DNA from: Apiospora phragmitis
Taxonomy: Eukaryota; Ascomycota; Sordariomycetes; Amphisphaeriales; Apiosporaceae
NCBI GenBank assembly: GCA_038363925.1
Contig: JAQQWL010000013.1
Location: forward strand, 248,001 to 312,000
Reading direction: 5' to 3'
DNA: 64,000 bases
The translations under genes were made by a program, and so were the position numbers. Of this stretch, positions 11,702 to 23,747 are shown in pieces (the stretch's first letter is position 1; every line of letters begins with the position of its first letter). The notes under the pieces were generated by a model. It did no database searches. It saw only the letters and a list, made by a program, of their open reading frames with translations, and had not been told where the DNA came from.

Positions 11702-12681
11702 AGGTTACCAAGCTTTACCGAATAAATGTGTCACATCAAAATCAACGAATGCAAAATATGACTTGAAAAACGCCTGGTTCCGAGCGTTAAGTAGTCATTA
11801 TTACAAGGATGCCCTTCAGTCCCTCTAAATAAGAATTACCTATGTTTAAATATGCGCTGTGATCACGGCAGAAACCGATAGTGATCATTCAGAATTTCAG
11901 ACTGCCTAGAATCCCTTTTGTTTCCCATATCATATTCAATGGCACAACGTTTGCTCAATACGCTGCAGTTCTTGGAGTTGTTCACCATGTAACGCCTCCC
12001 GGAGATGAGTGCTTGACTTGCAGCGCTAGAAAGCTCCGATAGATCTCGCCAGAACATGCGTTACCTCTTTTTTTTTTTCCAATACGAAACCCTAATAATT
12101 TATTATGCAGTTCTTAGTTGAAGATCATTTTCCTCTTGCTAAGAGTGAAAAGAGTGCAGTCAAGTATATTATGTATATCCCGGACGTGCTTGGCAGGACC
12201 CCCTCGACAATGGCCCGGGCACCGTCCGGATCGGGCCAAGACGCCACTTCAAGATCCACCGTGATTCCGCTCACAAGGGCACCCAAGAAGGCGCGCTTGG
12301 GGATTTATGCCGAATATAATGTACCTCAAGGAATGCGATGTGGATTCCAAAAGATTCAAGAAGACCGGTCTTTGGAGCCAAGGCTTTGGGTTGACGTCAA
12401 TGTCAGGATTGAGATGGATTAACTGACTCAAACCAATCTGGTTGTATGCAATGGAGGATACACACCGGTTCCCGAATACTACAAGGCACGTGGGAAGGTT
12501 CTATAGTCACCGTAACCTCATTTCCAGCAACTTGGATCTTAAGTTTTCCGTTCAGGGTATATCGAACTTTATCTGGGTCAGTATTGTCATGACCCATCAC
12601 CAACTTCTTTTAAAACCACAGCATGACTCTATAATATTCTTGAGCTTTTCGTCTCACTCGCCGTCCGATAAGTTGTCACTG
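11702..12681. other. intergenic region with a possible decayed gene
   Basis: Contains a T-run at about 12067-12078 and the weak minus-strand relic described separately at 12106-12603. Nothing else is supported. Confidence 0.45.
12106..12603 (-). pseudogene. possible decayed gene, unknown family
   Basis: Three minus-strand segments in successive frames read like protein: about 12603-12406 (KVRYTLNGKLKIQVAGNEV), about 12431-12330 (RPVFLNLLESTSHSLRYII) and about 12300-12120 (SGITVDLEVASWPDPDG, ending in a hydrophobic IYIIYLTALFSLLA). Two frame changes of the same direction would be needed to join them, and no introns explain these. I do not recognise a family. It may be a relic or simply chance open sequence. 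Confidence 0.22.
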
Positions 12682-13806
12682 ATGATCATGATGAAGCTCT
12701 TCACAAGCCTCCTGCTGTTCATCAGCTGCGCCAGTGCATATACCTACGAGCGTCTCAACAAAGAACGATATCGTACGTATATGTAACTTGAATGCCTCTC
12801 CCTCATCCTTGTTGATTAACAGCTGTGGCAGGTGTTTGTGATTGTTGACCTACAAGTTGGTCTCTTTAGCATCGCTCGGGACTACGACGCCATCCTGTAC
12901 CGCAATGCCATCTACGCGCATGCCGAGTTGGCCAAGGTCTTCGGCACTCCCATGGTCCTGACCAGCTCAGGTGATGTTGGTGAGTTCGCAAATTCGCCAG
13001 GTGTGGGCAGGATACTTTCGTGCAATGTTGATACTAATAGCTTCTAGGTCCCAACGGTCCACTACCAGCTGATTTGCTCGACATGTTCCCGGATGCTCCC
13101 GTGGTTAAGCGACTTGGAGAGGTGTGAGTAATCAGCCTGCCCTATTTAGCTGTAGAAAAAAAAAGAACGCAGTGTGCATCCTGACACGTCACTCTCACTT
13201 TAGGAACGCATGGGACAATGCAGAGTTTCGCAAGGCCATTGAGGCTACGGGAAAGAAACGGGTTGTCCTGGACGGGATCACCACTGACATTTGTAAGTCA
13301 TACCAAACCATCAGAATTCTTAACGTCAAGTCTGGTATGTCGAACAGGAAGCTAAACATATCATAAAACCTGAAACAGGCACCACCTTCGCCGCCTTGTC
13401 CATGCGGGAGGCGGGCTACAGCGTCTTTGTGGACGTTGAGGCCTCGGGCACCACCACCGAACTCATCCGAGGTGTCAGTAATGATCGGATGCGCGATGTC
13501 GGTGTTCAGGTCCTGTCAACATTTGCTATCATGAGCGAGCTGATGCGCGACTGGCGAGAGTGAGTCCTTACTTGCTTCCCTTTTGTAGCCCTCTCTTCAT
13601 CTCCTACCATTTTCTCCTCTATGTGCTGTGACGACTCTGAAAGCTGATCCTGTCCCTTTCTTCTTTCCCTTTGTAGCACCCCTGGTGCTGCTGAGCTCAT
13701 TCCGTTCCTCGACAAATACTACCCGGCGTATACCATGGTTGCTCGTGCGCACCGTGCTGCCGTCGAGAACGGGACTGTTATTACTGGCGAGGACAAGCTT
13801 CACTAG
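12682..13806 (+). CDS. secreted isochorismatase-family hydrolase (YcaC-like)
   Basis: Six exons: 12682-12772, 12823-12979, 13048-13123, 13204-13292, 13379-13559 and 13677-13806. All later junctions keep frame. A signal peptide is evident (MKLFTSLLLFISCASA). The cysteine-hydrolase fold is shown by FVIVDLQVGLFSIARDY with the catalytic Asp, SGDVGPNGPLP, GKKRVVLDGITTDICTTF with the nucleophile Cys (split by an intron) and REAGYSVFVDVEASGTT. The family hydrolyses isochorismate or amide-like substrates; the true substrate is unknown. At the first junction (exon 1 ending 12772, acceptor 12822) the frame is one base long in the GCAGGTG stretch at about 12828-12834; all else fits. That is either a one-base insertion or a sequence error. 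Secreted isochorismatases act as salicylate-lowering effectors in some plant pathogens, which is a possibility here only. Confidence 0.82.
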
Positions 13807-14780
13807 TTATGGTTTTGTTAAGATGTATCATGCCGGGGCGTGGCTCATCATGAGATAATTCAAGTAAAATCGAAACAGCGTGTCGGTGGGTGGGGTGACA
13901 GACCAAGGTGGTTCATGGTTTCGGTCTTGCGCATCGTGTTTGATGACCTGTTGGGGTATTAAGAGGAGAACATGGAAAATGTCTAGAAAATGAAATTGTG
14001 TGAACCTCAGAATCTCCCGAGTGATCTTTCAGACACTGCAGGCTTAGATACTGGCCTGAATAATTAGTTATCTTCATAACCACTGGTGGTATTTTATGCT
14101 AGCTCGCAACGCTTCAAGAACATTTTATATTTTGTATCCGGACAACAGAAAATAGGGTACTCCTGGTGGGATAAATTCCCATGAAAGTGAAAGACTGGTG
14201 ATGAAGTACACCTCAGGATGTAGTTTGGTGCCCAGTAATTCCATTGTTACATCTACAGGGGATGTCGACAAGGCAACTGCAAGCGGGCCCCTTTCGTTCC
14301 TCTAACGGCGGCATCCCTCTATATCAAATTCCCTAAGCTACAGTACATATCCCCTGCCTATGTGAAATGAAAGAAGGAAGGCAGGAACAGTTTTTCTTCC
14401 TTACGCACCGGTAGAGACTCAGCTTCTTTGGTGGTTGTGCTGGGTACATACATAAATATTGCCCACTGTGTGTATACGCGGGTCAGCAGCCTCCGCCTCA
14501 TCCACGATAATAGGTGGTTTCGGGCTAGACCAGGCAACGGCCAGCACCCCTCATCATTTACATTTCCTTCTCTCAAAATCCCAGCAGCACTTACGTATTC
14601 CTGACCAAAGCACACCTTACCCATCAGTCAAACTGCAACTTTCCTTCTTCCCACATCCATCAATTCAAGTTCTTTAGAGCATTCCGCCTCCCACAATATC
14701 CGCCTCTCACATCTTTCTACCATCTCATGACGAATATTCACAAAACCTTCTTCAGAACTTCTATCCATCCGAAGATCAAG
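13807..14780. other. intergenic region with pyrimidine-rich leader
   Basis: No gene is supported. The last 200 bases before 14781 are C/T-rich with scattered CCATC/CAACT words, typical of a fungal 5' leader for the downstream gene. Confidence 0.5.
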
Positions 14781-15261
14781 ATGCCTCTCGCATGGACCGA
14801 TGAGCAAGAGCATCGCCTCGTCATGGCCTTGCTAATGGCAAGCACCTCTGACTTCAAGAAGATAAACTGGACCGGTGCCATGCCCAAGATCAATGAAGCC
14901 TTCGGCGGGCTGACGAAAAATGCCTGCTCGTATGTCATTTCCCATCTACCTTGTGCGTTCTTTTTGACTGACATGGTATTTCCACTTCCATAGGCTGCAC
15001 TTCGCCAAGCTTCGCAAGGCCTTCATGGCCACTCCCATCAAGGAGGAGGACAACGAGGGCAAAGATGCTGGCCCTGCTGCCCCCAAGCGCAAGGCTGGCG
15101 GCAAGAAGCGACCTGCTCATGCCACTAAGGCCGAGGATTCCGAGGACGACGATGCCGATGCCGACGACGACACCACCGAACCTCGACCCAAGCGAGCCAA
15201 ACGCGTCGCCGCCAACGGAAAGAAGTTCCAAGACTTTAAGGTTGAAGACGATGTGATTTAG
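14781..15261 (+). CDS. small Myb/SANT-like nuclear protein
   Basis: Two exons: 14781-14929 and 14994-15261, phase 2, donor GTATGT, giving 138 residues. I chose the ATG at 14781 (MPLAWTDEQE) because it begins directly at the domain; an upstream in-frame ATG at 14727 would add 18 residues. Residues 4-60 look like a Myb/SANT-type three-helix unit: W near the start (LAWTDEQEHRLVMALL), then NWTGAMPKINEAFGG, then a last helix (ACSLHFAKLRKAF). The C-terminal half is charged and low-complexity, with basic clusters (PKRKAGGKKRP and PRPKRAKRVAANGKK) that look like nuclear localisation signals flanking an acidic DDDADADDD stretch. DNA or chromatin binding is likely; the target is unknown. Confidence 0.75.
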
Positions 15262-16320
15262 TCTCCTTAAAGAAAGTCTACACGTATGTGATTTAACACT
15301 TTTACTCGACTATTAAGCACTTAGACATGTACTGACTCTCGTTTCATCAAGGACAGACACCCACTCAACCTTTCTACTCAACCTCTTTCGGTGAACTGTC
15401 AAGTTTGATCTTGGCCTCGGGCTTTGCTAGCTGGTAATCATTCATTTTACGCCACGACTCGTTTGTCCGTACGCATCATTTCAAGACGTGCGGGTAGTAC
15501 GCTTTCAGGGCATTATACAGAGTCGCATGGATAGATTCTCAACACTCTAGGCAGATAATGAGAATGCCTAAACCACTATAATCAGTTCCATCCAAAACGT
15601 GCTTCAAGAATCCAGATAAATCGGGCTTGGACGAGACAGCCTCGTTTCAGCTGCCCAACTTAATGTAGAAAGTGTACGACGCGCGTACTTGAACACGTGC
15701 CCGGTAGTATTGCAAATAGGATACGTCACCGCTATGAATTCACTAAATTCGGCCTTGACCGCGTTATTCTTCTTTGCCTCACTGCCTTGGCACGACAAAC
15801 TGGCCACACCCAGAATTCGAAATGACATCTGTATCTAATTCTTGTCAACATTGTATCTACCAATGGTGTTATTCGCACGGATCAGATGCACGTCCGCTGA
15901 ACTGTCTCAATTCCACACCACATTTCCCTTTATCCCTTTGATGGTCAGAGACATGCCCTTCGTATTCCGTACAGGACCATCAACAACGTATAGCAGGCCT
16001 GTGCAACATGTACGTTTACACCGTCGTACCGAACCTGTTAAACTATGCCTAGTTAATACCGAGCAAGAGGGGCAGTTCCTAGCCATAAATGGCATAAGTA
16101 TTAAAAGGAATGAATATCAGTCTAATTGGAAAAGGGGGCTGAGACAGTAAACCCTGAATTTAGCCGCTTACCGCCCCTAATCTGACGTAAACGGCGGTGC
16201 AAAGGCTTCACCGGAGCATCTGTGTTTGCTTTCTTTCCTGAATGAGGGGTACGTTAAAGCCTTACTTTGGCCTATAACTCTGAGAGTAAATCCTAACGAG
16301 ACACTCAGTACAGCTTTCCG
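15262..16320. other. gene-free stretch before the HET island
   Basis: Moderately AT-rich, with only short frames lacking domain signal on either strand. Nothing supported. Confidence 0.5.
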
Positions 16321-18394
16321 ATGGAGCCAAACGACGCCGACGAGGTTGTCACACAGCTCAGGCAGTGGGTACTATCGTACTACGAGACGTCGTCCGTTAT
16401 TTACCTCTTCTCTCCGGAGTGGGAAGCATTTGAAAGAGTTAAATGGCAGGAATACAATGTTCTTGAGGCGCGCCGCTTGGCCTTTCACACCCCTCCCCTC
16501 GCCCAAGAGATCAAGATGGAAAACCGACGAGCCGATCTGCTTCGGTTTAAAGACCAGTATCACTGTCCTCTCAATGAGACATTATACGACATATGTCCGT
16601 TGGCTGTCCGCATGGACCAATTCGAGGCCCACGACAGTCAGGACAGGCTGTACTCATGGAAGTCGTTACTTCAAAGCTGGACCAGGTTTCAAGCGCTCTT
16701 TGATTCATACAACGACTTTCAGCTTTATCTATCCCCTTCAAAACGCGCCTCGTACCTCCTGCTAAAGGAATGGTGGGAATCTTCTTACTGCGATCCGTAT
16801 CTCGTAAGAAAGTCAAAAGAGTACCTCGAGGCACGGCGGGATATGCAAGACGTCTATGGTCCAACTTTGGAAGACGCTGTTGATGCAAAGACAAGCGCTT
16901 CTTTATACCACGCGACATGTTTTGAATTATTCCTAAAGGAATTCCACCCCCATGAACGGGAGCCCTACTTGTGCTTGGTCTACTTGCAAAGCCTTCAGGG
17001 TATTCGATATCGTGCTGGATGCCATGCGTTAATTAATACAGCGAATCTCATTTGCTTCACTTTTCCCACCTAGGCCAGGTGCCACGAAAGCCTTTCCCAC
17101 GGTGTTTCTGAATAAGACGCAATGGACGCACATAGAAGACTCAACACATCATCCTCGGTACATATGGGACGCGGAACAGATGAGAACCGTGACGTTCGAT
17201 AGCATCCCAGGACATCCCGAGTACATTTGTATCAATCATACTTGGGGCAGATGGCGCTTGCCAGCAGTGAAGATACCCGGTGTGGATTGGATGGTCCCAG
17301 GAAACTCGCGATTCGACGTAAAGGACCTACCGCACAGGCTCAGGCTTCTAGGCAACCGGTACATATGGATCGACTTATTCTGCATCCCCAAGATGACTCC
17401 CCGGAGGCTGACATTGAAATCGCTCGGCAAGCCAGCATCTTCAGAGGCTACCGGGGCTCCATTGCTTGGTTGAACGACGTAGGATCATGGGACGGTGTTA
17501 GGAATGGCTTGAGATGGCTGAGTCTGAAATTGCAGGAGAATATTATGCGACCTTACAATTCTCCTACCCCCTGGTATCGATCAGTGACTGCAGCGGACCT
17601 GTCTGCCGCCGCCCAAGTAGCCCAATCTCCATCGGAGCATTCCAAGGTCCATAGCACAGAGCCAATCAGCTGGTTCTCGTCACCCTGCACGCTACAAGAA
17701 GCCGTACTCTGCCCTGATATTACCCTTTGCTCGCGAGACTGGACCAAATTGACGGACGACTGGGATGCTGCTATATCACTTCAGTCGCTCATGGTCTTTA
17801 TGCACCAATGCGAACGATTCTGTATTACCGAAGGCCCGATTGAAAAAAGCTTTGCTAGTGGCGCTGGATACCTTGGGGCGCTCATATCCCATTTCGATCG
17901 GAAACAGTCGCGTGCAAAGCGCGATTCATTTACGGCAGCTAAGCAACTTCACGAGCTATGCGTCCTCACATGTCAAGGTTCAAGTGGTCGATCACAATTC
18001 GGTCGCAACCTGGACGATTTGCGGAGATGGGAGCATCTTGACGATGAGTATAGGTTACATTTGCTCCTCGTGCAATGATCCGCTTCGTGAAGCGTCGCGG
18101 AAGAATGTTAAGACAAGTTTCGTCATGGGCGGTGACGGGCCGTACCAGCATACGAGTAGAGTTGAGCATCCGAACGACCTTGCTGCATGCCTCGATAGTA
18201 TCGCTGGGTTGGATGGTGTCATATATGCAGTGTCACTCTACGAGGACTGCCAACGCATAATCGGGATTTTGCTGTACGGCCTCGTAGAACAAGATGCTGC
18301 CTCGTCGGGTCGGACGCTTGTGAAGATAGGGGGCTTCGTTGGGTTCGAGTGGGATAGAATATATAGCAGATCGGTCGATTGGAGAGTTTTATAG
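16321..18394 (+). CDS. HET-domain protein A, frame-broken
   Basis: The ATG at 16321 opens a region of about 240 residues without known domain, containing the motif LLKEWWESSY shared with the HET genes at 21197 and 26541. The HET domain follows in another frame: YICINHTWGRW, then YIWIDLFCIP, then IARQASIFRGYRGSIAWLN and WFSSPCTLQEAVLCPD. A late beta-rich region ends at 18394 (VGFEWDRIYSRSVDWRVL). Breaks: near 17000-17075, where a CT-rich acceptor (CACCTAG) suggests an intron; at the C4 run 17386-17389, where five Cs would restore the family IPQ; and between about 17880 and 17970. HET proteins trigger vegetative incompatibility cell death. Compared with the paralogues the region after TLQEA is shorter by roughly 100 residues or more. 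It is convergent with the next HET gene (139-bp gap). Confidence 0.7.
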
Positions 18395-18533
18395 ATTGTC
18401 CGCGGTGTCATTACTGATGTAGCTGTTCCTGTATAATATAGGTGGACATTGTGAATTGCGGAATGAAAAGCATTCTGTTACACCCCAGGACAGGTTGTGA
18501 TCGACAAGTGGCCACGCAGAGGACTACCAGGGG

Positions 18534-20645
18534 TTAGTCAAATTGCCGCTTAGTAGCCAGGGAGTGATGGCATACAATAGATGCAGTTGCTGTGTCTACT
18601 CGTGTAAGTTTTAAGTCTCCTGACAGGTGAAAATGGCTTCTGTCGCTTACCACAACCTTTAACCCCCAATATCCTTCCTCCTCGTGCCAACAGTCTCCTT
18701 TTCCGGAAAGCATACTCTTCATATTCTCGCTCAGCATCTCTATGCCAACAAACACATCTTCGTCTCCATCGTCCTTGACCCACCGATCCGCCTTGAACCA
18801 TTTACAAACGCCTATGCGCTCGTATGAAGCAACGAAGGGATCATCTCTGTTGCGTCTACTGGAGCCATGAGGTGAACACTGGGCGGGCTTCTTCCGCAGA
18901 ATCAGCCCAATCAGCCACTCGTCATACTCATCCCGCCAAGCTGTGAATTGTGCAGACTTGCGGTCCTCTGTCTGCCAGTATCCAATGTACAGGGGGTCAA
19001 GGCATGAGCCCAGAAGGAGCACCTTCAGGTCCCTGTTAGTGTCGGTGCTAGCGACTTTGGCCAAAATTTGGTGTGTGTCCTCTGGGCTACAGCCTACAGA
19101 CGCAAAGAGGAAACCTGGGATGCCCGGTATCTGTAGGCGAGATGCTCCAGGCAGCGTGTTGGGGACCATGTCGAACGCGATGTCGACATTCAATGTGGTG
19201 TTGCTTACATAGCCCGGATGTAATTTGATGTTAGGGGACTCGGAATCAAACAGCTTGGCGGTGTCAAGGGACTTCAAGGGTACAACGAGATCAACCAACG
19301 AACATAGCCGGCCTTGGAAATACGCCGACCCGTGCGTGACAGGAAATTTACACAGCGGCTGAGGTCGGGCATGGTGAGGTCGGTCCCTAACTCCACGCTA
19401 CGCCCTCATATGTTGGGTTAGGCCCTTAGCCCAGCCAGGTTGCACGACCGAAGTCCCAATCCTCCACTTCGACATCGGCACCTGTGGCTCAGTGTGAACA
19501 AATAGCTGACTCTCCACCGCGAATTTGAGAAGGATCCTTTCTGACAGCATATGCTGGAGCTCCGACAGCTCATACAATTTGCCGCGGGGCTGAAGTGGCA
19601 ACTGGACCCCAAAGCTCTGCATGATGCCGTATACTTTGTCGCTTGGATTCGAGGTCTGTCTCCTATTGGACGCTGAAAAGACGGCAAAGGGGCTGTCTGT
19701 CAGCAATTCTCGTAGCCCACCCCCTCGTAAACCGTCCTCATGATGGCGTTCATCTCATCGCGAGACCCAATATTCAGGGCGAGACATTGCTTCATGATCC
19801 AAACCGAGTTCCCAAGGGCCCTGAACATCTCTCTGAGCGTTTTCATCGTTCGCGAACTACTGTTCTGGACAAACGTCGAGGCAGTTCCCGGGAAGAACGC
19901 ACGCATTGGGCCGCAGATAGGCCTCTTGAAGTGTCCAGAGTGAGGAAAACCACGGCGCCGATATACAGGCGCCTTTTTCTATGTCTACTTTAACAGGAAG
20001 AAGTAGCTTCGATATGTGCTGTAACCTTCCAAACCACTGATCCAGCCAGTTCTGCAACGCGTGGCTTGCATTGGCCACTTTGCTATTCGCAGGAAATTGC
20101 AACTGTGTGGAGAAGTCCTGGATTGTAAGAAGCTGGTCGTGTGTCAAATGATTGATCCAGACACAGGATGACCTCGAGTTCTGGAAGATAACCGCCTGCC
20201 TGTTGATCTCAGCAAGCTTGGTCTTTGCGTGCTCTTGGTCTATGCAAGCAACATCAAGCCACAGGAACTCGACGGTCATCTTGAAAGCTTCCTCCATATC
20301 CTTCACGTCCTTCTGGAGGTTATCGAGGCCAGAAAATGCCTGTCCTGCAAGTTTGACAGCTGCTTTGAATTCGTCGACGGTGAAATGTGCCGGGTCGATC
20401 CGAGGGATCTTCCAAGACCGCCGACCCTCGATTCTGATGGGTAACGCCCCCACACCCGGCATTTCGTGCTCCTTGAGAGCGAATCTCCCCCATGTATAGG
20501 ATAACGTGTTATAGGGAGGACACGTTTTCCCGCCATAACGGTTACCTGGTTTCCACTCGTACGATGTGAGGGATGGAACATGAAGCAAGCGTCTCGGCCA
20601 AAGGCCATATTTCGCATCGTAGTCGTCATATCGTATCCTAGTCAT
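18534..20645 (-). pseudogene. HET-domain gene B, different subclass, disrupted
   Basis: Reads from the ATG at 20645 (MTRIRYDDYDAKYG). It opens straight into a HET domain: WPRRLLHVPSLTSYEW, PYNTLSYTWGRF, VEFLWLDVACIDQE, INRQAVIFQNSRSSCVWIN and APWFSSLWTLQEAYLRP. It lacks the N-terminal region of its neighbours, so it belongs to a separate HET branch. After about 19890 the coding signal moves through other frames: SSSRTMKTLREMFRALG, then PFAVFSASNRRQ and DKVYGIMQSFGVQLPL, then after about 19330 HGSAYFQGRLCSLVDLVV, continuing open to 18534. At least three frame changes are needed (near 19880, 19715 and 19400-19330) and none looks like an intron. Probably a disrupted incompatibility gene, unless the breaks are sequence errors. 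Confidence 0.65.
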
Positions 20646-21196
20646 AATCGCATCTGGGTCTTCGATACAGGTCGTCAAGAAAGTAACGGGTCGAACTTGA
20701 AAAATGTCTAGGTTGACGCAGTCAGGCAGCTTGGGGCAAAGTCAGCCGCACAGTCACCTTGCAGTGGCCAAGCTTCTGTCCAATTGCAGGATGACTTGTT
20801 GCCATGGAGCTGCAATACGCCGACAGTGCTTGGATGACACACTAACTTACCTACTTAAGTATGCAATTGAGGTTCACCACGTGGCGCTTTCATTTGGGTA
20901 CCAACCTGCCAGGCAGTCATACGTACAACTAGAATAATCTATCTGTCGCTTAACACCACATTACATGGTGACCTTAATGAAGATTCGAATAAGGATTTTT
21001 CGATGCCAACCTCCGCGTCTATCTCACAGAAAGAGATGGACTGATAAATCAAGTTTCCCGGTATTTGTACACTGTTCAAAGACTGCCGCTCAGGCTGCTC
21101 ACTCCTTCACATATAAAGAACCAGACAAACAGACGCATGCGGCTCTTGGACCAAGTGTTGCGTCATAATAAATCGCGACTGCGCCAATCATAGACC
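20646..21196. other. divergent promoter region of two HET genes
   Basis: This 551-bp gap separates HET gene B (-) and HET gene C (+) and must carry both promoters. No gene is seen. Confidence 0.5.
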
Positions 21197-23458
21197 ATGT
21201 CTGATATGCCAGGACCATGGCAGCCCGGATACTGGGAAGTCGCCGGCGAAACGGGTGAGCATGGCCCACCAGCAGAACTGCTAGAATATGGCCGAGTTAT
21301 CCCATCGAGGTGCGCGCTTTGGATGAAGCTCATTATCTACACGCAGGGGCTTGGGCCGCGCTTCGATGGCGTGCATGGCCCTCAAGACTTTAGGAATATG
21401 TCGGTGCAGGATGGATGGGCCTACGGCCGGGATGCGTGGCTATCCTGTATGGAGCTAATGGCGGAGAAATATGCTCATCCACCAGACAGAGAGGCAACTT
21501 GGACTGAAGATATCCCGCCGAATGAACGCCATACATTCCGCCAATCGCTTTCCGACAGTCCAGTCCGCTCATGGGAGATATTGAGAGACTGGTGGGAGGG
21601 CACCTACCAAGACATTGATCTTGCCTCGAGGGCGCGCGTCTCCATCCTCACAGCCCCGATAAAAACATCGATTCCATCCGCCACAAAGAGTCGATCTATC
21701 AGCAAGTCCTGTTCGCCCTATGGGATGCAGAGTTCAATCTGTCGGCGTGGTTGACGGGGACTTCACGGGGCCTTGATTCGAACCGACGAATGGCCTACGA
21801 GCATGCCGTAGCACAAAAAGCAGGTTTCTTGATCCTTCAAGAACTGGGGTCAAATCTCACTCCGAGAGAGCAACAAGAACGCGACATGGAGCTGCCGAGC
21901 TGCTATGATATTTTCCCGTGGCTTCCAAAAGAGCTCAGCGATAACAAGAATCCGGAACACCTTCCTCTATATCTTTGGGATACTACGGAGAACCGGACTA
22001 GACATGTCAAAGAGCTCTTAGAGGTTGGCGTACCAATCGACTATGCTTGCATCAGCCACACCTGGGGCCGGTGGAAGAAGAAATCTCTATCTTGTGTTCG
22101 GGTTCGAGGTGCGGAGTGGGAGATCCCAGAGAACACTGTTTGACGTGAGAGAGCTACCTGACATTTTGCGGCGGGCAAAGTGTGAAACTCGTTTCATATG
22201 GTTCGACCTTGTATGCCTTCCCCAAGACATCTCCAGCCCTGAATATCACTCCGAGGTTGCCAGACAGGCCACTACATTCCACCAAGCGTCACGCTGTCTA
22301 GCATGGATCAACAACGTCACTTCTTGGACGAACTTGCGGGCATCGCTCCGATGGCTTTGTCTATACTTTCTGTATGCTGGGTCAGGCTCGGATCTATACG
22401 GCGTTCAAGGCAGTCTTCACGAAGCAAGTGTCATACGATCGCCAATCGAGTTGCTCACCGATTCGAATGGCCAAGGTACCTTTGAAGCTTGGATTACGTC
22501 CACTTGGACATTACAAGAATCATGCCTGTGTCCCGACATTATCCTAATGTAACAAGGATTGGGGACCTTTTGGAATAGTAGACGGATCGCCAGTCACTCT
22601 ACACCAGCTTCTCACCATCTGGAGCGTCTGCCGAGAAGGCCATTTCGATAAACAAATCGACTTCTCACAGTGGCCTATCCCTGTCACCCAACTCTTTTAT
22701 GTAGAGAGTATGGTATGTGGACTAGAGGTACAAATATCGCGCCTGACCATTCTCTTCATAGGGGCAATGAAGGGAATGTGAGAGACGTCGGGCTGATGCC
22801 GTCATGTCTGCCATGGGTGTGACGGACTGGTACGAAACGTACTTGAAAGAACAGCAGCAACCCCCACCAGACGAAGGCATGGTCTTGGGCGCTTACCCGC
22901 TTCGCTTTATTAAGGAAGTATTCTCCAAGACTGGGTCTGACTTCTTCTCCAATTTCAATCCAGGTGTCCTAGATACAGAGGATGAGGAGGTGCGAGGAAC
23001 GCTTCTGCCATTCGGGCGTCCTGGTATTCACCTGATCAGTGGCTCGGGGCTGGCCGTCAGCCAAAACTTATATGATGAAACATCTGATCATCCTTCCCTG
23101 CAGACATGGTCTATCAACGTCAATGGTTCTGTCCACATTCTCGAAGCATCAGTCCTAAGTCATGAGTACTTCTGCACGGAAGGCCCTGTCAAAGCTGTGC
23201 TCAATGTGGCCAGGACGAGTGGCGGAATCCTTTTATTCCACTGTAATCTCCAAGAGTTCCTTCAGAAGACCCCCGAGAAAGCGAAAGCATATCTCTGTGG
23301 CTCTCAATAAGATCCGCGACACTATGAATGGTATCATCCTACAATCAAAAGTGGCAGAAGATGGAACTGTGGCTGACTGGGTTAACATTGGGACTTGGGA
23401 TACAAGAGACGTACAGGACTTCCCTCCAACCGTACAACTAGACATCACAGTGCTTTGA
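21197..23458 (+). pseudogene. HET-domain gene C, paralogue of A and D, several frame breaks
   Basis: Starts at the ATG 21197 (MSDMPGPWQPGYWEV). An N-terminal region of about 250 residues carries ILRDWWEGTY, the motif shared with the genes at 16321 and 26541, and LFALWDAEFNLSAWL. The HET domain follows: LPLYLWDTTENRTRH, YACISHTWGRW, RFIWFDLVCLPQD, VARQATTFHQASRCLAWIN and TSTWTLQESCLCPD. The C-terminal region contains AVMSAMGVTDWYETYL and ends at 23458 (PPTVQLDITVL). The frame breaks at the C4 run 21654-21657, near 22135, at 22550, near 22780 and near 23300. Each can be explained by one missing base. If all are real, the gene is dead; the even spread and the intact family motifs across it also fit consensus errors. 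The full length would be about 750 residues. It lies tail to tail with a membrane-protein gene, about 290 bp apart. Confidence 0.68.
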
Positions 23459-23747
23459 GTTCGATAATTCACCTCGTATATCACGGAAGGCGCCGGTTTC
23501 CTTCCTGTCTTTTTGAGTTTATATAATTGGGGGTAAACCGCTCATTGCGACTTAACTGTTTTTGCTGGGCCGACTTGACATTGAATTGCAGTTGAGGGCG
23601 TGAATGGACAATAGCTAAAAACAAGAAACGTAATTTAGATTGACGGCTATTAACCACAAGAAATTTGTTTTGTCATTGATCATGAGGCGGGATTACATAC
23701 TTCCTGATCCTGAACAGTATGTCGAAAATTTTCCAAATTCAACTATC

